From: Cylindrodendrum hubeiense | Lineage: Eukaryota > Ascomycota > Sordariomycetes > Hypocreales > Nectriaceae | Direction of reading: 5' to 3' | Assembly: GCA_014621425.1 (NCBI GenBank) | Contig: JAANBB010000050.1 | Location: 62,001-126,000, forward strand | DNA: 64,000 nucleotides | Shown here: positions 11,575 through 22,790 of the stretch, piece by piece | How the letters are laid out: every line of letters starts with the position of its first letter | How positions within the stretch are numbered: the first letter of the stretch is position 1 | The notes under the pieces: model-generated | Seen by the model: only the letters and a program-made list of their open reading frames with translations | Databases searched by the model: none | What the model was told of the DNA's origin: nothing | Position numbers and translations under genes: made by a program

Positions 11575-11990
11575 CACGATGCCGACAAGCTGTCGGACGT
11601 CGTGGCTGCTATCAAACAATCACGTCCAAACGTTCCCGCCACCACGTTGAAGGTGGACAAGGCTTATCACTCGCATCATGTGGAGGTACTCGTGGCCACT
11701 TATCAACAAACCATGGTAGAATTGGGGGTGATAGGTAAGACTCCTCTGATGTCATTATTCTCCAGTGTGACGTGAAAAAACGCTTCAGTATCACAAGGAA
11801 GACCAGCTGGGACGCCATTACTGGCAAGCCAATCTGGAATGCCCTGTGCTCTTCACAGGAGCCGTATCCGGCATCCTCCTCTGTCCAGAGATCCAAAACT
11901 AAGTTTTTATTGAGCTAGGATCGCATTCAGTACTCGCCGGTCTAGTAAGACAAATCCTACCGCCTAATGCAAGCAAGGTAATACTTACAG
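11575..11990 (+). pseudogene. Relic of a polyketide synthase acyltransferase (AT) domain
   Basis: Translation of the plus strand gives blocks of an iterative fungal PKS acyltransferase in the right order: DADKLSDVVAAIKQSRPNVP, LKVDKAYHSHH (the conserved AT histidine region), LMSLFSSVT, then in another frame YWQANLECPVLFTGAVSG and, after an in-frame TAA, VFIELGSHSVLAG and RQILP. At least one frameshift (near 11775) and one stop (near 11900) separate them. The GHSxG active-site region and all other PKS domains are absent, so this is a fragment of about 130 codons and not a working gene. It suggests that a secondary-metabolite cluster once stood beside the P450, methyltransferase and pumps. Confidence 0.75.
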
Positions 11991-12500
11991 TATGGAGCAC
12001 AACCGACGAAGAATCCACTTAATAGACAAACCCGGCTTCAATGAAAGCTAGCGCTCACATGCTAACATTCTGAAGGAGGTGTCGTTCATCATGTCACAAG
12101 TTTATTGTACTGGCATGAAGTTCAGGGTAATTCTCTATCTGCATCAAATGTCCGATAACCAAGCAAGTGGCACGACGGTCAAGAACTTAATGATTTTAGA
12201 AAAAGAAGAAGAAAAAGGTTTGCGCCTTTGAGGCTGCCTAGCGTGTTTTCTTGGTCACCAGCATATGGGATCGATCGGGTAAATACTGGAAAGCTACATA
12301 ATGATAAGGCTGAAAGGCGACAAAGGCGGCTCGGTGCCATGCCAAAATATTGGCAGCAGCTGACCCAGCCGAGCCTTGCGGTGAAATGGGTGCCTGACGT
12401 CAAGGCTGCGGCATTTCTATCCTTCCATCATTTCCTGCATCTGCGCTGAAACGCGAATCTACCAAGCCACGGAACAGAAGTTGCAGCTATCTTTGGCATT
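11991..12500. other. Intergenic, no feature seen
   Basis: About 500 bp between the PKS relic and the TPR-CHAT gene. No coding motif is visible. The right part should carry the promoter of the TPR-CHAT gene. Confidence 0.4.
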
Positions 12501-15500
12501 ATGTCTGATATCGAGGACATTCAAGCCGAGCGAGTAGCTCTCGACGCGATGCTGAGCGATGATCCCGGGCGAGCAAGCCGATTATCTAAGCTGGGCTTTC
12601 ACGTCTATGCTAGGTACAAAAGGACTGGATCATTGTCGGACCTCGACGAAGCTATTCGACTGCTGAAAGAATCAGTCCAACTTACTCCGGAGAGCGATTC
12701 GAAACGGGCACAGCGACTCGTCAATCTTTGTGTCTATTGGTATCGGAAATATCCAATGAGTGAAATACAAGATGTCCATGACCTAGAAAACGCTATCAAA
12801 GCTACACGGGAAGCAGTCGCTGCAGTATCTGATACTTTTCCGAATCGCTGGGTTCTACTGAACCAAATGGGAACGCAGCTGGGTGCTCTATGTGAGGACT
12901 AGAGAACTTGGTGTCATCGAAGAAAACATCAAAGTTCAAAGAGAGGCAATCAACGCGATACCAGAGAGTAATCCCAAGCGAATTGCTTACTACCACAACC
13001 TAGCTAGCCCGCTCAGCGCTCGTTTCGAAGCCACAGGGGCCATTTCCAACCTTGATGAAGCTCTCGGAATATGCCGTGTTGTTGTCGAACAAACAGATGA
13101 AAGTAACCCTCTGCGGCTGGAGTATCTCGGCAACCTTTCAATAGGACTCAGCTTGAGGTATGAGACGCTTGGAGAAATCAAAGACCTCGAGGAAGCCATC
13201 GAGACAGTGCAGAAAGCGATAGATGTGACAGACGAGGGAAGCAGGGAGCGGTCAACTCAGTTGGGCAACTACGCGAGTATGCTTGGAGATCGCTACTTGA
13301 GGACAGGGGCTATGAGTGATCTCCAAGAGGCCATCCAAGTTCAGCAAACGGTGTGCGACCGCGTTCGAGACGATGATGTGTACATTGATCGGGCGACATG
13401 TCTGAGCAACTTGGGGATCCATTTAAGTCGCAGATATCGACGCATCGGAACTGCCGATGATCTGACAAATGCAATTCAAGCTGGCCGGCAGGCATGCAAC
13501 ATGACCCCGGATGGTGATCCACTTCGCGCAAAGTACTTGTCTAATCTGGCAATTCTACTCAAGCATGAATACTTCCGAAGAGAAGATTTGAAAGATCTCG
13601 AGGAGGCTGTCCGAGTGCAACGAACAGCCGTCCGAGCTGCTCGGAAGGGCCATCCTGATCTGGTGGCATCACTTCAAAACCTCGGGGGGCTTCTCATTAC
13701 TCGACACAAAAGCACAGGGGAAATGGATGATCTGGAAGAAGCATTACAGGCCGGGCTTCAAGTGGTTAATCTCACACCCGAGAATCATTCGAATCGGGGG
13801 GCGGTTCTCAGCACCTTGGCTGTTCAACTCGGCGCCAAGTATTCCAATACGGCTCTGATTACCGATATTGACGAAGCGATTCGCTTTGGCGAACAGGCAT
13901 TGGATGCCACAGCACAGAGCCATCCAGAGCGTGGGAATCGGTTGGTAAATCAAGGCCAAAAATACGGTGACAGGTTTTGGAAGACAAAGGCACCATCCGA
14001 TCTCAATTCAGCTATTTTGAACTTTGAATCAGCTCTTTACGGTCCATGTGTTTTTGATATAACACGTATTGAGGCTGGCAAAGAGGTTCTCCAGTACTTT
14101 GCTGCGATTCCAGACTGGACAAGGGCCTACAAAGCCGCCAAAACCGCCATGGACCTTGTACCGAAGCTCATATCTCAGAGCACCAACAACGCTGACAAGC
14201 AAGATGTTCTTGTGCAGATCTACGGGCTCTCCTCCGATGCGGCAGCCGTGGCTCTATCTGCAGGAAAAGGAGCCTTGGCTGCCCTTAATTTCCTCGAGCA
14301 AGGACGCGGTATGATGGCGTCATCAATCGAGGAAACTCGATCTGAAGCGCTTGATCTTCAAACGAAACATCCCGAGCTTGCTGCGCGTTTCCATCAACTT
14401 CGCACTCAACTAGGATCTTCTGCGATGATAATGGGTCAAGCTGATACATGGGAACAGGGGCAAGAAATGCCCCCCGCAGCCCATACAAGCCTTGCGTCCG
14501 AAGTAGCCATCAAATCCAAGGACCTTGATAATCTACTGAACGAAATCCGCAAAAAGCCCGGCTTCGAAGATTTTTTAACGGTCCCGGCCGAATCCAAGAT
14601 CAAGAGTGCTGCTCTCCTTGGCCCGATTATCATAGTAAACGCCAGCTTCCGTGGCGATGCAATCATTGTCGACACGAACCAGGTGAAGTCTGTGAGCCTG
14701 CCCCGATTGAGAATCCAGGATGTCAAGGCCAAAATCGAAGAGGGGACAGGAAGTTCCCAAAACCTGGAGTGGCTCTGGGAGGTCATCGCAGAGCCTGTTT
14801 TGAATGCCCTGGGTATTGCTCCATCTAAATCAGATGAAGACCTGCGTCGAATATGGTGGATACCGATCAGTCTTTTGAGTGTATTTCCTCTTCACGCTGC
14901 CGGGCGTCACCAAAAGGGATCTTCCGAGAATGTTATCGATAGGGCCATGCCCTCCTACAGTTCTTCCATCAAGGCAATCATTCGAAGCCGAGGCCGCCCG
15001 GGCCTTAAGACATCGCCGTCAAATCCTGGGCGGGCAGTACTCGTGTCAATGGGGAACACGCCCGGACACTCTACACTCCGTTTCGCTAGTCAAGAAACAT
15101 CTACGTTGCGCGAACTCTTGAAATCGAAAGGCTTTGATACAGTTCAGCCAACTCCATGCAAAGAGGACGTAGTAGCTCAACTACCACAGTGTAAAATATT
15201 CCACTTCGCTGGTCACGGTAGCACCAACAGCCGTGATCCCTCTCAAAGCTGTATACTGTTAGAAGATTGGGAGAAGAGCCCACTCACAGTCTCTACTCTT
15301 CTTGATGTCAACATTCAACAGTACTCGCCGTTTCTTGCGTATCTTTCGGCGTGTGGGACGGGTCAGATTAAGTATGAGAAGTTTCTTGACGAAAATATTC
15401 ACCTTGTGAGCGCCTTTCAACTAGCTGGCTTCCGACATGTCATTGGTACTCTTTGGGAAGTAGACGATAAGATCAGTGTTGATATGGCCAAGATCGTATA

Positions 15501-15747
15501 TGAGGGAATCAGTCGCTGCGAGATGGCGGATGAGTCGGTATGCCGAGGACTCCACAAAGCCACTCGACAACTGCGAGACCGCTGGCTTCAGGAACGAGGT
15601 GAAACGCGAGGCAGAAAGAAAAGAATGATACAAGCCACGCAGCCGATTGACGTAAGAGCGGAGGCACCACGGGACGTAGTTGACGCCGAGGGGGATGTAA
15701 TTGCCGATTTTCCGCAATGGGTTCCCTACGTTCATTATGGAGTTTAA
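12501..15747 (+). pseudogene. TPR-CHAT protein (caspase-like protease fold), one frameshift
   Basis: Large intronless gene of about 1080 codons if one base is discounted. The N-terminal two thirds holds about eleven 40-45-residue tetratricopeptide-like repeats built on the theme R-RTG-xx-DL-EAI. The C-terminus is a CHAT domain, a clan CD (caspase/separase-like) fold, with the presumed catalytic His in HFAGHG (about residue 905) and Cys in LSACGTG (about 951); both are present. The protein ends in the family tail VPYVHYGV. The reading frame shifts by one base between 12862 and 12902, after LLNQMGTQLG: the first frame ends at 12900-12902, and the second continues with LYVRTREL. No GT...AG intron of normal size fits. 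This is a genuine frameshift mutation, a programmed shift or a sequencing error. In fungi such proteins are thought to act like other TPR/NLR-type sensors in programmed cell death or non-self recognition; that role is inference here. Confidence 0.85.
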
Positions 15748-16477
15748 GCAAGGAAGCTAACAAATCTAAAGTTGAGACTGAGACGTTCAATATTAAACCC
15801 ACCTAGGCTCTTATTTTACCCAGAGCAGTGACCTATCGCTTCATTTAAGTGTGTTGGGTAAAAAGAAAATGGGTTTATTGAGAACTCAGACGAGACACAT
15901 TGCGATGTCCAGCATTACCGTACCTCATTGTCTTGCTGCAGACATTTGGCGACAATATTTAGGAAATCTGCCTTTGTCTCATGCAGGCCATGCGACTTCA
16001 GCGTTACATCCGCAACTCTAGTTTTGTAATATTTGCTTTACGAGAGTAATCCAAATCTGAAATTACTTTCAAAACCACCTCCCAACCTCTGTACTCTTGA
16101 TCCATTTTCATGATCGTCTCGCTGGGTACTATTCACTGCAATACAACCCGGAATGATATCTGCAGAAACGCACGCACGCCCTCTTTTAGGAGACTAGATA
16201 CCCTGGTACAAAGGTACCCTCGGAATCAAGCCTAGTGAGTTTTCCCGGAGCGGCATTTGGAGTCGGCACATAATTGCTAGTCAGTGTCAGCCGCCACAAA
16301 TGAGGGGGTCACCCCTCATTGACGTAGATTCTTCCCCTCTTCCCATCATAACTTAACCTACCCACAGGACGCCGTTCTTTTACTACCATCATAATATCAC
16401 TCCTTCAAGCGCACATCTCAAGTTTTCCCAATCACATCAGCTCCCACGCTGAATCTTATTCTCCTGACGGACCAGCC
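15748..16477. other. Intergenic, promoter region of the DUF4863 gene
   Basis: No gene is seen. The notable element is a perfect inverted repeat of stress elements at 16299-16320 (listed separately). Confidence 0.5.
16299..16320. promoter_or_regulatory. Inverted pair of STRE-type AGGGG/CCCCT sites
   Basis: Perfect 9-bp arms AATGAGGGG and CCCCTCATT around the spacer GTCA, about 160 bp upstream of the ATG at 16478. AGGGG/CCCCT is the core bound by Msn2/4-like C2H2 factors in yeasts and by related factors in moulds. A TGACGT half-site follows immediately. Function is inferred from motif and position only. Confidence 0.5.
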
Positions 16478-17133
16478 ATGGCTCATTCTAATTCTACAGC
16501 CGCCTTGGACCTCCTGCAATGGCCAACTGCACAGAAATTTGTCGACCGCTGCAATAAGTTCTTACACGAGGTGGAAGACCTGTGAGTCTACCGTTCCAAG
16601 TCACTGCGTGGAACGCGTCACTAGAACGCGTCACTATCATATATTATTGAGATTAATCGTATCTCCGTAGAACCCCAGGAAAAGAGCTTGAGGCTAAACT
16701 GAACAAGGACTACGGCCCTGGAAACCCGTACTTCGATGACTTTTGTTCCTACATTCGACAGGGTCTTGAAGAAGGATGGGTTGCACAAACAGAGCTTGAC
16801 GGTCGGAAATATCGCCGTGGTAGAATCGCACCGCCAACCGCCGAGACAAGATACTTCAGCATTACCACAGTGTTTATGGCCAGTGAAGAGGAGTACACGG
16901 GCCAGTATCATTCACATCCATACGGCGAAATCAACTGCGTTATACAGCTCGACTCTAAGGCCGAACTCATGGGCATGCAGGGTTGGCAAGGCGCCGGTTG
17001 GACATCTCCAGGCCCGGGCACACATCATTACCCTCAAGTCCGGGGTGGTGCTTTGGTAGCATTATTCTTCCTCCCGGCAGGTCGCATTTCGTACAACGCA
17101 AATCCTGGAGATCCTCAGCCTGCATCAGTTTAA
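16478..17133 (+). CDS. 4-hydroxylaminobenzoate lyase-like protein (DUF4863, PnbB family)
   Basis: Two exons, 16478-16581 and 16671-17133, encode 188 aa; the 89-bp intron has GTGAGT...CGTAG borders. The N-terminal helical part (GKELEAKLNKDYGP) is followed by a compact beta-rich core with the conserved blocks YHSHPYGEINCVIQL and GWTSPGPGTHHYPQVRGG and the ending LFFLPAGRISY, the pattern of the DUF4863 family. Bacterial PnbB of this family converts 4-hydroxylaminobenzoate to protocatechuate in nitrobenzoate breakdown. The His/Glu-rich blocks resemble a cupin metal site, but I cannot confirm metal binding. The fungal substrate is unknown. No signal peptide, so probably cytosolic. The intron contains a 13-bp tandem duplication. 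Confidence 0.72.
16611..16636. repeat. 13-bp tandem duplication inside an intron
   Basis: GAACGCGTCACTA occurs twice, head to tail, inside the intron of the DUF4863 gene. It is a perfect duplication and therefore probably recent. Confidence 0.9.
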
Positions 17134-17706
17134 TCTGCACTAACCTTGAAACTCATATCACGATTGTCGAGCATAGCTCTCCGCCGCGAATTCCCCCCTC
17201 TTCTTAAGTATCTATCAGTTGGTCTCTGCAATGTCCACAGCACCCTTCGCTCAATTTGGTTATTGCTCTAGTGATCGATGGAACGACAACTTGAGTATGA
17301 ATGGAAGGGCTCGTACTAAATTTGGGAAGCATTCCGTCGCACATCCGAAAATGAGAAGATCTATGAACTTATTGAAGCGGAGCATCTCCATACTATTTGG
17401 TGCAGATTCGTGGCCTTGTGGAGAATTCAGCAATACGCTGTTCCATAGGATATACAGAGACCTGGTGATCTGTCATAGTAGTAATAAGTATATTTCGGGA
17501 CTAAAGAAAGTGGTAAAACGCTCCTGACTAGCAGATGACTGTTGTACCCTGGTGTTAGGGGTGGCTGGCCTCATGGACTGTGACCGGTGTAGACCATGGC
17601 TACATCATACAGGTTAGCCACTCCACGCTCCATGCTTATACAAACACTCATTTGACCTTATAATATCTCGTACCCTAAAATCTAAATATTGAATTCTAAA
17701 GGAGCT
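17134..17706. other. Convergent intergenic, possible faint coding relic
   Basis: Between two convergent genes. An open frame at 17219-17527 has no recognisable domain, and an overlapping frame reads IWEAFRRTSENEKIYELIE and similar helical text with stops on each side. I do not call a gene. Confidence 0.35.
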
Positions 17707-18491
17707 CTAATTTTCATTACTCTGAATATCCCTCAACGCAAACGGTGAGCGGTTGCTGTAGCAATCGTTTCGATCTGGTGGATGCTGATGATATCTACAG
17801 CAGTCGATTGAGACTGAGCTCTTGTCAGACAAAGGAAGTCTTTTGTCCAGGATTGCAATAGTTAGATCGAAGAGAAATTTCTTGGGGATATCTTCCTCAA
17901 TCATCCAATCAGTCAACCAGTCGCCTTGCGCATAGTCTGTGTATATATCCACGAGGAGGCGCCTTGCTTTCGATGATTCCAATGTGTTATCATAAATGAA
18001 TGGGATAACTTGTCCAACAGGATGCCAGCATGCGCCGTCAGTAGCCTTTGTTCTGATTTTAGATATCACTGCATCAAGTACAGCGTCTTGAAAATCTCCA
18101 TCCTGCAACATATCTCCTAGTACGTATGCCTTAGCCAGCTGGAGATATTCGAAGTTGCCTTCGAATCCAGGTTTATCGATTCGTACGGGGAGGATATGAA
18201 GATACAACCAATTCAAATAGATTTGAAACACTTCCGGGTCGTCATCTTCGAGTCGCACACGTCGGTCCTTAGCTTCTTTCCAGTCTCCGCAGACAGCTTT
18301 CTTGAAAAAGTCCGATGCCCCACAGATCAAATTTTCATGGACACTGAAAGTAATGGGGTGCTCTGGTCCTACTATAACCTCGATGGATGGACCGCTTAAG
18401 CTAGGTACCGGTCAGAAAAAAGCTTCACACTTAAACAAAGCACTTACTCGATAGAATGTTCCTTATACGTCCTTATCTTACGAGTCTCCAT
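17707..18491 (-). CDS. BTB/POZ domain protein
   Basis: Two exons on the minus strand, 18491-18448 and 18400-17707, encode 245 aa; the 47-bp intron is GTAAGT...CCTAG. The start METRKIRTYKEHS is chosen because splicing joins it in frame to the beta-strand text IEVIVGPEHPITFSVHENL, the usual opening of a fungal BTB fold. Next come CGASDFFKKAVCGDWKEAKD and DDDPEVFQIYLNWLYL, the core BTB signature. The C-terminal half is helical and ends in a Ser/His/Asn-rich tail. Fungal BTB-only proteins of this size are common; some bridge targets to Cullin-3 ubiquitin ligases, but a direct role here is unknown. Intact. Confidence 0.85.
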
Positions 18492-20359
18492 GACTTCAAA
18501 AGATTTGCCGATGTAATAGTACGCCCCTAGATCATTATGATACAGGGCAGAAGATGGGGCACCAACCCCATTTTAAACATTCGGCGAGGCGCTCCAGCTA
18601 TCTTATCAAGCATTGGTCCTTGTTACGGGGGGCTAGGCCGTGCCAGTAGATGAATTTACTTCACACCTACGTACCATGTCTCTCAAACTCGCCGATGAAT
18701 AAAATTCAAATCAGAAACAATAAGTAAAAAGGAATGGAACAGGACATATGAGCAAGGGAGAAGATGACTCAGCCACCAAGCCGATTTTGGGTTTCAATGC
18801 GTCTGAATCAGTTGAGTCCACCACTAAGACAAGCTCAACAAAATAGATGCATTATGTCAGTTTAAATTCGTGAGACGATTCACAGTTTCCTTCGCTGTAG
18901 GCAATTTTTATTGACAGAATTTCTATGAATGGCCATTCATTCTACCTAATAGAACTCACATTCGACCATCAAACTTGATCGAATGTTGTAACCATAGTTC
19001 AGGAGCATTTGTCGTTGGCGTGAGTTTAAAGCCATAAAAACAGTACAACTTTAGCTTTACAGGTTTCTAGTAGTAAATGTTAGCCATCCCTCCGTGTTCA
19101 TCACATGTGATCAAGGCCTTGGTCTAGTGGAAAAGATATCAACTGCCCCGGCATTTTAAGTCCATAGTTAATAGCCACTGGTCTGCAAACGTTGTCTATT
19201 GTATGCAAAGGGCACAATTTCGCAGTAACCTAATCAGGTAGCCGAAAACCTTTGGGCGTCCAATCATCCACTCTACAAAGGCAGCTCTAAGCTGCAGTCA
19301 CTTAGCTTCACCGAAAGACGAGCTTGTGCCAGCTTCATAAGTTCCTTTCTGACTGCACGGTTTGCAAGGTTTCAACGGTACATTGTACCTCTCATATTAC
19401 GTCAAGGATATGGCGGTGAGTTCTGTATCATTCTTGACTTACTGGGCCGAAAGGTGTCACCGATATAAGTCCGATAGCTAAAACAACATGCACACACCCT
19501 CCCTACCGACCCCGTTACAAATTTCAAATGACGCTCCATGTCGATATATCCATGTTCATTCAAGTTTCTAGCAAAGCCACTACTGGGTCAGGGATAGTCG
19601 GCACCTAGCGGTTAACCGACGTTGGTAGGCTTCTTGCCTTGATGCAGCCTGCCTTCCACAGGAAGTCCTACAGGGGCAAGGAACCTATTAGCTCAACACC
19701 GACGGTTGCGGTACCGGCAGCAGGGCATTTAGGGGGCCATTCACCGAGACTCGCCGAGACAGTGCCCTGCCACAGCTTCTGGCCACGGTCGATTTTTCTA
19801 AAAGGTGCGAGGTAAGTATTCTGTAGATAAATCCTGGCTACCTTAGATACATCTTTGCTCCATTTGTTTGAACTTGAGTCAAATGACAATATCAAAGACA
19901 AAGAATCTTGAAATGAGTATATGCCTTCCAGCGTCACCAGCGTCACCACCAAATACGACTGAGGCCAGAAAACAAAGAGTTGAATGGATTCAATGCGTTA
20001 GTCGCTGAATATCGGTCTAAGTTAACTTAGCACGCGCTATGCTGGAAGCTTCAGGCCAGCCATGACCCACACGTGTAGCAAATCATCAGCGGCGAGAACC
20101 ACCCCACCTTTGCATAACACACTAATATAGGGGCTGTGAGGGTAAATTTACGTCAGCTTCTCCAGGCAGCAGACGTAACTCGCCTGTGAGTGGGGCATAT
20201 TTTATTTCAAATACCGGAGAGCGAACTAAGAAAAACTGCGCCTCAGCCTCATAATTATTTGGAATTATCATCACATGATGGATGATATATTATGACTGGA
20301 GGCTTGCTTTCGCAATCGCGACTTTCAGAATCGTGGCAAAAGTAAGGCATTGATGAATC
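18492..20359. other. Long intergenic region without a supported gene
   Basis: About 1.9 kb between the BTB gene and the first Zn2Cys6 gene, which point away from each other. I find no coding motif, tRNA or clear repeat. A minus-strand open frame at 19668-19952 (94 codons) has no recognisable features. The region should contain both promoters. Confidence 0.45.
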
Positions 20360-22071
20360 ATGGCCAAAACATCCGACCTATCTTGCGTGCCTACACTTCG
20401 AACACGAAAGGCACATACCAAGTCAAGGCATGGATGTCTAGCGTGTAAACAGCAGAGAAAGAAGGTATGTTGCAAATCCACTGGCATGTGATTTGGTGAA
20501 GTCGCTCTGACCACGAAAACCAGTGCGACGAGTATACACCTCGATGCTCGCGATGCATGGAGGCAAATTTCATTTGCGAATATCCAAAACCCAAAAGAAT
20601 CACAACTCTCTTGACACGAAGGGCTGTCCCTGGCTTGGGCGATTCAACGCTCAATTCTCCGCCACGGTCTTTTCTCACCAGCGTAATCAGTCATCATGAC
20701 CTACCACTGGGCATCTCCCTCAGCTCAACAGAACTCGACCTCCTCAGCCATTACCTCAGTCATACTGCTCGAGTCATTGCTTTCGATGCCGATGATTTGT
20801 ATGCCTTACAAGTTGGCTTTCCCAACCTCGCATTCCACAACAAGCCGCTTATGAGCTCTATACTCGCGCTTGCTGCCATGTGCAAATGCCACGACCTCCT
20901 CACACTTTCCAAGACGCCATCAATAGAAGACCAGGAGAATATTTGTGGATTGCTTGATCTCGGAGATTTTCACCACAAAGCTTCACTACGACAAACACAG
21001 GAGGAAATCCTTACCACGGATTATTACGATTTTGCTGTCGCGAATGCACCTTTGATGGTGCTGTTCGCCTTTGCAAGTCATTCCTTACGTGTAAATCTTA
21101 CCCACTCACTTGCTGGAAAGGAAACCCGGACCGCTCGTTTCGTCCCCGAGCAGTCGCAATGGATTTCATTGATTCGTGCGACCCATTTAGCATATACCGG
21201 GCTACTCAACGGTAAATCAGGCCGAGGCAGGGAGACCAACAAGACTCCGCAGTTCGCCAGTATCTCAGCCTATACAACGGAATGGGAAGGGGGTGGAGGC
21301 ATCTTATCCGAGGACGGACCTAAGAAAAACACGACTCGCTTGTTTCTTCCCATACTGAAAGCAACGTCAGAACCGGCCCTTAGGAGACTTGTTTCAGAGG
21401 CGCAAATCATTTTCATACGCGAAGCAACAAGCACGACTCAGAGAGGGTTAAAAGGGGCTGGAAGGGAGCGATCCACTGTTGGTGGTTGCAGCGTCGAGCT
21501 CGGGGCTTGCCTGGTCGCACTGGAAGTTCTCCAGGATATCATGGATCAGGTCTTTCACACCCAGGACGGTTCGTCATTAGCCAGTTCAATGGGCGAAGGG
21601 TTCGCTTCAGATAGTAACTGTCAGCTGGAAGGTCAGATCTCCGTCGTGTCGCCTTGGTTGCGGAATTATCTGGCCCGCGTCACTTCCGCAACGCCGCAGA
21701 AACCCCTCCGGAGAATAATTCCGTCGTTTCTAAACCGTGTTCCCGCCGAGTATTTGAACATGGTTCAGTCAATTGTTGATACCATCCCCGGACAAGCATT
21801 GGATGAGAAAACCGCGGGCGTGTTCCATGACGAACCATCATACAATAGCGATGTGCAGAAGCTGACCATTGACATCTTTTCCCATTGGCTTGTTCTGATG
21901 ATGTTGTTAGATGGTGTCTGGTGGATTAGTGAGATTGGGGCGTGGGAGTTGAACCGAGTCATATCGTTTTCACATCGTCGCGGCTGGTTCGAGGAACTCA
22001 AAGGGAACTGGTGGCCTGAAAGTATGCATAAAGTTATAACGGAATCAAAGAAGTATATGGCGGACGGATAG
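20360..22071 (+). CDS. Zn2Cys6 transcription factor (first of three)
   Basis: Nuclear fungal-type regulator of 550 aa. Exons 20360-20464 and 20524-22071; the 59-bp intron (GTATGT...CCAG) falls inside the zinc cluster, right before the third cysteine. The six cysteines lie at about residues 26, 29, 36, 43, 46 and 53 with the canonical C-x2-C-x6-C-x6-C-x2-C-x6-C spacing (GCLACKQQRKK then CDEYTPRCSRC). The remainder is the helical fungal regulatory domain of the Upc2/sterol-regulator-like type (leucine-rich HYLSHTARVIAFD block). Start is the ATG giving MAKTSDL; an earlier ATG at 20353 is out of frame. Targets unknown. Its downstream neighbour is the SYLF gene on the same strand. Confidence 0.9.
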
Positions 22072-22790
22072 CGTAAAGAAAGTTTGCTTGTTGGAGAGAA
22101 ACACTAGGGACATCCTGAAAGAAATCGACATTCAATGTCAATCTATATACCAGAACAGCGAGACGCTTACAAATGAAGTACTACCCATAAATAATTGATA
22201 ATGAAGTTCAAAAAGAGGTAAGGCTTCGTGGTAGGCCCTTGCACCAGCGTATTCTAGCGTCGACCTCTAAAGCGTCGATACCAATGGCGGTGGCAGTGCA
22301 GCGTATTCGCTGACCAGCCATCTCGCGCACGCTAACCTATACGCTTCAATACGCCCGGTTGGGGATGATGCACATGTCAGCTGCCTTAAAATCCCCTAGA
22401 TTATACGCTTTAATACGACAGTAACAATCGCAGAGCGGTTAAGTCACTGCGCGCGAGGCACAGTAAAGTCTCTGCCCCAATCTCTATTCGCCAGACAACC
22501 TTTTGGACTTCGTGATGATATCATCAGTTATTGAAGCCCCGAAATGACATCAATTTGCACAGCCTTGACTCCCCGGTGGTGTCAGCGGTTTGCCTTGGCA
22601 GATTTTGCCGCAACATATAAGGGCAAGGTCGACACCGTTCGCTCAACTCATCTCCATCATCACCATCATCACCATCATCTCTCTCAGCAAACCCACAGAC
22701 GCCCATCTCCGAACCCCGTCTCGACTCGTTCCATCCTTCATTCAATACTTTACTTATTATTCGTCTCGTTGAGAAATACAGCTTCTTAAG
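22072..22790. other. Intergenic, promoter of the SYLF gene
   Basis: No gene seen. A short CATCAC/CATCAT microsatellite lies at about 22650-22678, roughly 110 bp before the ATG, and a pyrimidine-rich leader follows, as is common at mould transcription starts. Confidence 0.5.

Noticed and set aside
12862..12902. A tiny intron bridging the two TPR-CHAT frames
   Set aside because: The only GT...AG pair in frame would be about 20 bp, far below the 45-bp minimum seen in this window.
19105..19180. tRNA-like A-box text GGCCTTGGTCTAGTGG
   Set aside because: No B-box, no acceptor-stem pairing within 100 bp.
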